Source: Phycisphaeraceae bacterium (GTDB taxonomy: Bacteria; Planctomycetota; Phycisphaerae; Phycisphaerales; Phycisphaeraceae). From it: a stretch of DNA of 8,116 bases. The stretch covers positions 1 to 8,116 of the forward strand of contig PUNN01000196.1 of NCBI GenBank assembly GCA_003552605.1, written 5' to 3'. Of this stretch, positions 6,152 through 8,116 are shown in pieces; the first letter of the stretch is position 1; every line of letters begins with the position of its first letter. Below the pieces are notes generated by a model. The model was not told the origin of the DNA. It worked only from the letters and a program-made list of their open reading frames with translations, and did not search any database. A program made the translations under genes and the position numbers.

Positions 6152-7320
6152 TCATCGGCCCGGGCCTCATCGTACCAGTCGGCCAACTCGGTCGTATTCA
6201 GACGTCTGACCACGCCGCCATGCTGTTCGATCAGTTCGCGAAGATCGGTGTCCTCGCGGACGAAGTGAACGACATGAACAGTCAGGTTGGTGTGCTGATC
6301 GAGCATGTCGGCGATGTCGGAACGTTCCTCGTCCGAAATCGACTGCCCCATCACAAGGATGATGGCCCGTGGCTCGAGGTCGATCGCGGCCTCGAGCGCG
6401 GCGACCGGCTGGCCGATACCGCCATCGTAACCGAGTTGCCGGTGAAACTCGGCAAGCCGCGTGGTATGGTCATCGCCCCATGCCTCCATGCCATCCGGTG
6501 GAAACGTGTCCATGATCCGGGCCCCGAAATACACCACCGCAAAGCGGGTCTCAGCCGGGAAGTTTGAGGTGACATGCTCGGTGAGTGCCTGTAGCTGCTC
6601 GATGCCGCTGCGCGGCAGTACCGGCCCGCCGGCCTGGACGGCCAGGACGGTGGCGTCGTCGATGGGGATGTCGAAAAAGGTGGCCCGGTCTGTCAGGAAC
6701 GGATTGGTGCGCGGCCGGTAGTCGGTGGCGTCGTCGGGATGGTCGGGGCCGGCCGTGCCGATCAGGATCGTCAGCCCATAGACCATCAGGCCGAGCAGCA
6801 GAATGGTGCCGGTCACGACACTCGCGGCGGTGATGCCGCGGACCATCACCCGCCGTCGCCGCCGCTGCGCCGTCGGCACCTTGCGGCTGCGGGAAATCCG
6901 CACCGTGCGGCCTGAGGGTGTGACATATGTGGCCGTGGCGTGGCTGGCGAGGCCTGAGCCGGAACCGGAAGGTGCCACCTCCGCCGCGGCCCGCCGCTCG
7001 GCCCGGCTCTGCGGGGTCTGTATTTGCGGCGAAGGTGCAGGCGAGCCGCCACCGGCATCATCAGCCTGCGCGGCGGGCTCCTGTGACTGCGGCGATGGCG
7101 ATATGCCTGATCCGGCGTCTCCGCTTTCCGGCCGCTCGGCTCTTTCGGGCATGTCCGGCCGTTCGGGCCGACGTAACTTCTCGGGCGATTCCGACTGCGG
7201 GTCCTGCGGCACCGTCATCAGCGTGCCGCAGTTCGAGCAGCGACACACCCCACCGGCAAAACCCGCATCCAACTCCAGCAGCGTCTCGCAACTCGGACAT
7301 TCCAACTCGATCGTCTGCAT
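6148..7320 (-). CDS. Zinc-ribbon, single-pass membrane protein with a degenerate VWA-like domain
   Basis: 390 residues in three parts. An N-terminal zinc ribbon has C8-x2-C11 and C28-x2-C31 (with an extra C26), in the style of short prokaryotic zinc ribbons. Residues 35-155 are a proline-, glutamate- and serine-rich disordered linker ending in an arginine cluster (QRRRRR, 152-157). One transmembrane helix follows at about 163-188; the basic side suggests the N-terminus is cytoplasmic and the C-terminal domain is outside. Residues 220-385 have a VWA-like alternating pattern (ATVLAVQAGGPV, then RFAVVYFGARI, then RAIILVMGQSISDEE, then LTVHVVHFVRE). The MIDAS motif DxSxS expected at the first strand is replaced by AVQAGGPV, so metal-dependent ligand binding looks lost. 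Start: ATG at 7320 puts the zinc ribbon at the N-terminus; a GTG at 7365 is also in frame but adds an unlikely leader. It lies 54 bases after the SppA-like gene, probably in the same operon. Confidence 0.88.
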   Translation of the reverse strand: MQTIELECPSCETLLELDAGFAGGVCRCSNCGTLMTVPQDPQSESPEKLRRPERPDMPERAERPESGDAGSGISPSPQSQEPAAQADDAGGGSPAPSPQIQTPQSRAERRAAAEVAPSGSGSGLASHATATYVTPSGRTVRISRSRKVPTAQRRRRRVMVRGITAASVVTGTILLLGLMVYGLTILIGTAGPDHPDDATDYRPRTNPFLTDRATFFDIPIDDATVLAVQAGGPVLPRSGIEQLQALTEHVTSNFPAETRFAVVYFGARIMDTFPPDGMEAWGDDHTTRLAEFHRQLGYDGGIGQPVAALEAAIDLEPRAIILVMGQSISDEERSDIADMLDQHTNLTVHVVHFVREDTDLRELIEQHGGVVRRLNTTELADWYDEARADD

Positions 7321-7374
7321 CGTCTGGTTCCGTTTTCGCGTTTCAACAGCGCCGGCGGCACCCACCTGCCATCA

Positions 7375-8116
7375 TCATCGCCCCATCTCGGGCGGTTGCC
7401 ACAAGTAATAAAACCCGGATCCGGTATGCAGCAACTCCGGCGTGACATTGATCTGAGCGAGGTTGATCTGAAGGTCCCGTGGTCCTTCACCTGCTTGCCC
7501 CGGCGACATTGGGGAGGACATGTACGGTGCGGCCACGCGGCGGCCGCGGCGATGATAGATCACCAGGTTCGCATCCTCGATCTCCGCGAGTTTCTTCGCA
7601 CGTTGCCACGCCGTGTGCAGGTCGCCGACTTCATCCACCACCCCGAGCTGCAACGCGCGCTGACCGGTGACCACGCGCCCATCAGTGACTTCATCGAAGT
7701 GGTCTTCATCGATCTGGGGTCGCGCTGACCGCACGCGGTCGAGGAACTGCTCGTAAAAGTCATCCACCATCGACTGAAGGATCGCCCGGTGCTCATCGGT
7801 CAGATCAGCCAGCGGTGAGCCGGCATCCTTGCCCGGCCCGGAGCGGAAGGTCGTGGCCTCGATGCCGATGCGATCGAGCGCCGGCTTCAGGCTCACCGTC
7901 TGCACGATCACGCCGATGCTGCCGGTGATGCTGGTGGGGTGGGCCACGAGGTGGTCCCCGGCGCAGGCGAGGTAGTAGCCACCGCTGGCGGCCACATCCA
8001 TCATCAAGACCACCACCGGCTTGTCCGACCGTTCACGGAAGCGCTCGACCTCGCGGAACATGACATCGCTGGCGGTCACCGTGCCGCCGGGGCTGGTGAT
8101 GCGCAGGATCACCGCC
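7375..8116 (-). CDS. sppA: S49 family signal peptide peptidase, SppA-like (5' end missing)
   Basis: A membrane serine protease of the SppA type, which degrades leftover signal peptides and other membrane peptides using a Ser-Lys dyad. The window holds the C-terminal 246 residues; the gene runs off the right edge. Visible hallmarks are RITSPGG at the start, then DVAASGGYYLACAGD with the likely nucleophile in ASGG, ITGSIGVIV, and SGPGKDAGSP with the likely general-base lysine. The serine and lysine are 52 residues apart, the same distance as Ser147 and Lys199 of Bacillus subtilis SppA. The middle (LTDEHRAILQSMVDDFYEQFLDRV, followed by DGRVVTGQRALQLGVVDEVG) is typical of the family. The C-terminal tail ends in FYYLWQPPEMGR, followed by two in-frame TGA stops. 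The VWA-like gene follows 54 bases later. Confidence 0.95.
   Translation of the reverse strand, partial: AVILRITSPGGTVTASDVMFREVERFRERSDKPVVVLMMDVAASGGYYLACAGDHLVAHPTSITGSIGVIVQTVSLKPALDRIGIEATTFRSGPGKDAGSPLADLTDEHRAILQSMVDDFYEQFLDRVRSARPQIDEDHFDEVTDGRVVTGQRALQLGVVDEVGDLHTAWQRAKKLAEIEDANLVIYHRRGRRVAAPYMSSPMSPGQAGEGPRDLQINLAQINVTPELLHTGSGFYYLWQPPEMGR

Noticed and set aside
6803..7408. A 201-codon plus-strand open frame antisense to the VWA-like gene
   Set aside because: The minus strand encodes a zinc ribbon, a membrane helix and a regular beta-alpha pattern. The plus-strand peptide is compositionally biased.

Overview
The window is GC-rich bacterial DNA from an organism I would place, by inference, in the Planctomycetota (possibly Phycisphaerae-like). 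The reasons are the gene mix: a large secreted PD40-PKD-LamG protein beside an AlgI-type acyltransferase, a zinc-ribbon/transmembrane/VWA-like protein behind an S49 peptidase, and a planctomycete-like style of proline-rich linkers. No marker gene fixes the taxonomy.

Layout, left to right. (1) Positions 1-3952, minus strand: two genes that look like one transcription unit. The promoter-distal gene is a membrane-bound O-acyltransferase (MBOAT, AlgI-like) running off the left edge. 44 bases upstream of it is an 865-residue exported protein with a PD40/TolB-like propeller, a PKD domain, an Ig-like stretch and a LamG-like domain. (2) Positions 3953-4510: a 558-base gene-free spacer. It holds a long imperfect inverted repeat (about 127 bases), a third copy of the repeat's core motif, smaller hairpins and a good promoter for the tRNA. 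(3) Positions 4511-4583: tRNA-Phe(GAA), followed by an oligo-C and 11-base tandem repeat tract whose minus strand is a G-quadruplex candidate. (4) Positions 4959-5756, plus strand: an unrecognised 265-residue membrane protein with about four N-terminal helices, a possible bacterial PH-like cytoplasmic region and an acidic tail. (5) Positions 5757-6147: a convergent intergenic region with two related palindromes in opposite orientation, and a possible very small overlapping ORF. (6) Positions 6148-8116, minus strand: the 3' part of an S49 signal peptide peptidase (SppA-like), then a 390-residue zinc-ribbon, single-pass, VWA-like protein. These two lie 54 bases apart and probably form an operon.

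Functionally, the left unit points to the cell envelope or exopolysaccharide: acyl transfer across the membrane plus a large exported, probably glycan- or protein-binding partner. The right unit pairs a membrane protease with a membrane-anchored VWA-like protein that has lost its metal-binding motif. These links are inferred from gene order. I did not find a defence system, CRISPR array or transposase. The most unusual material is non-coding: the inverted-repeat element at 4235-4361, the G-rich tract after the tRNA, and the palindrome pair between the convergent genes.
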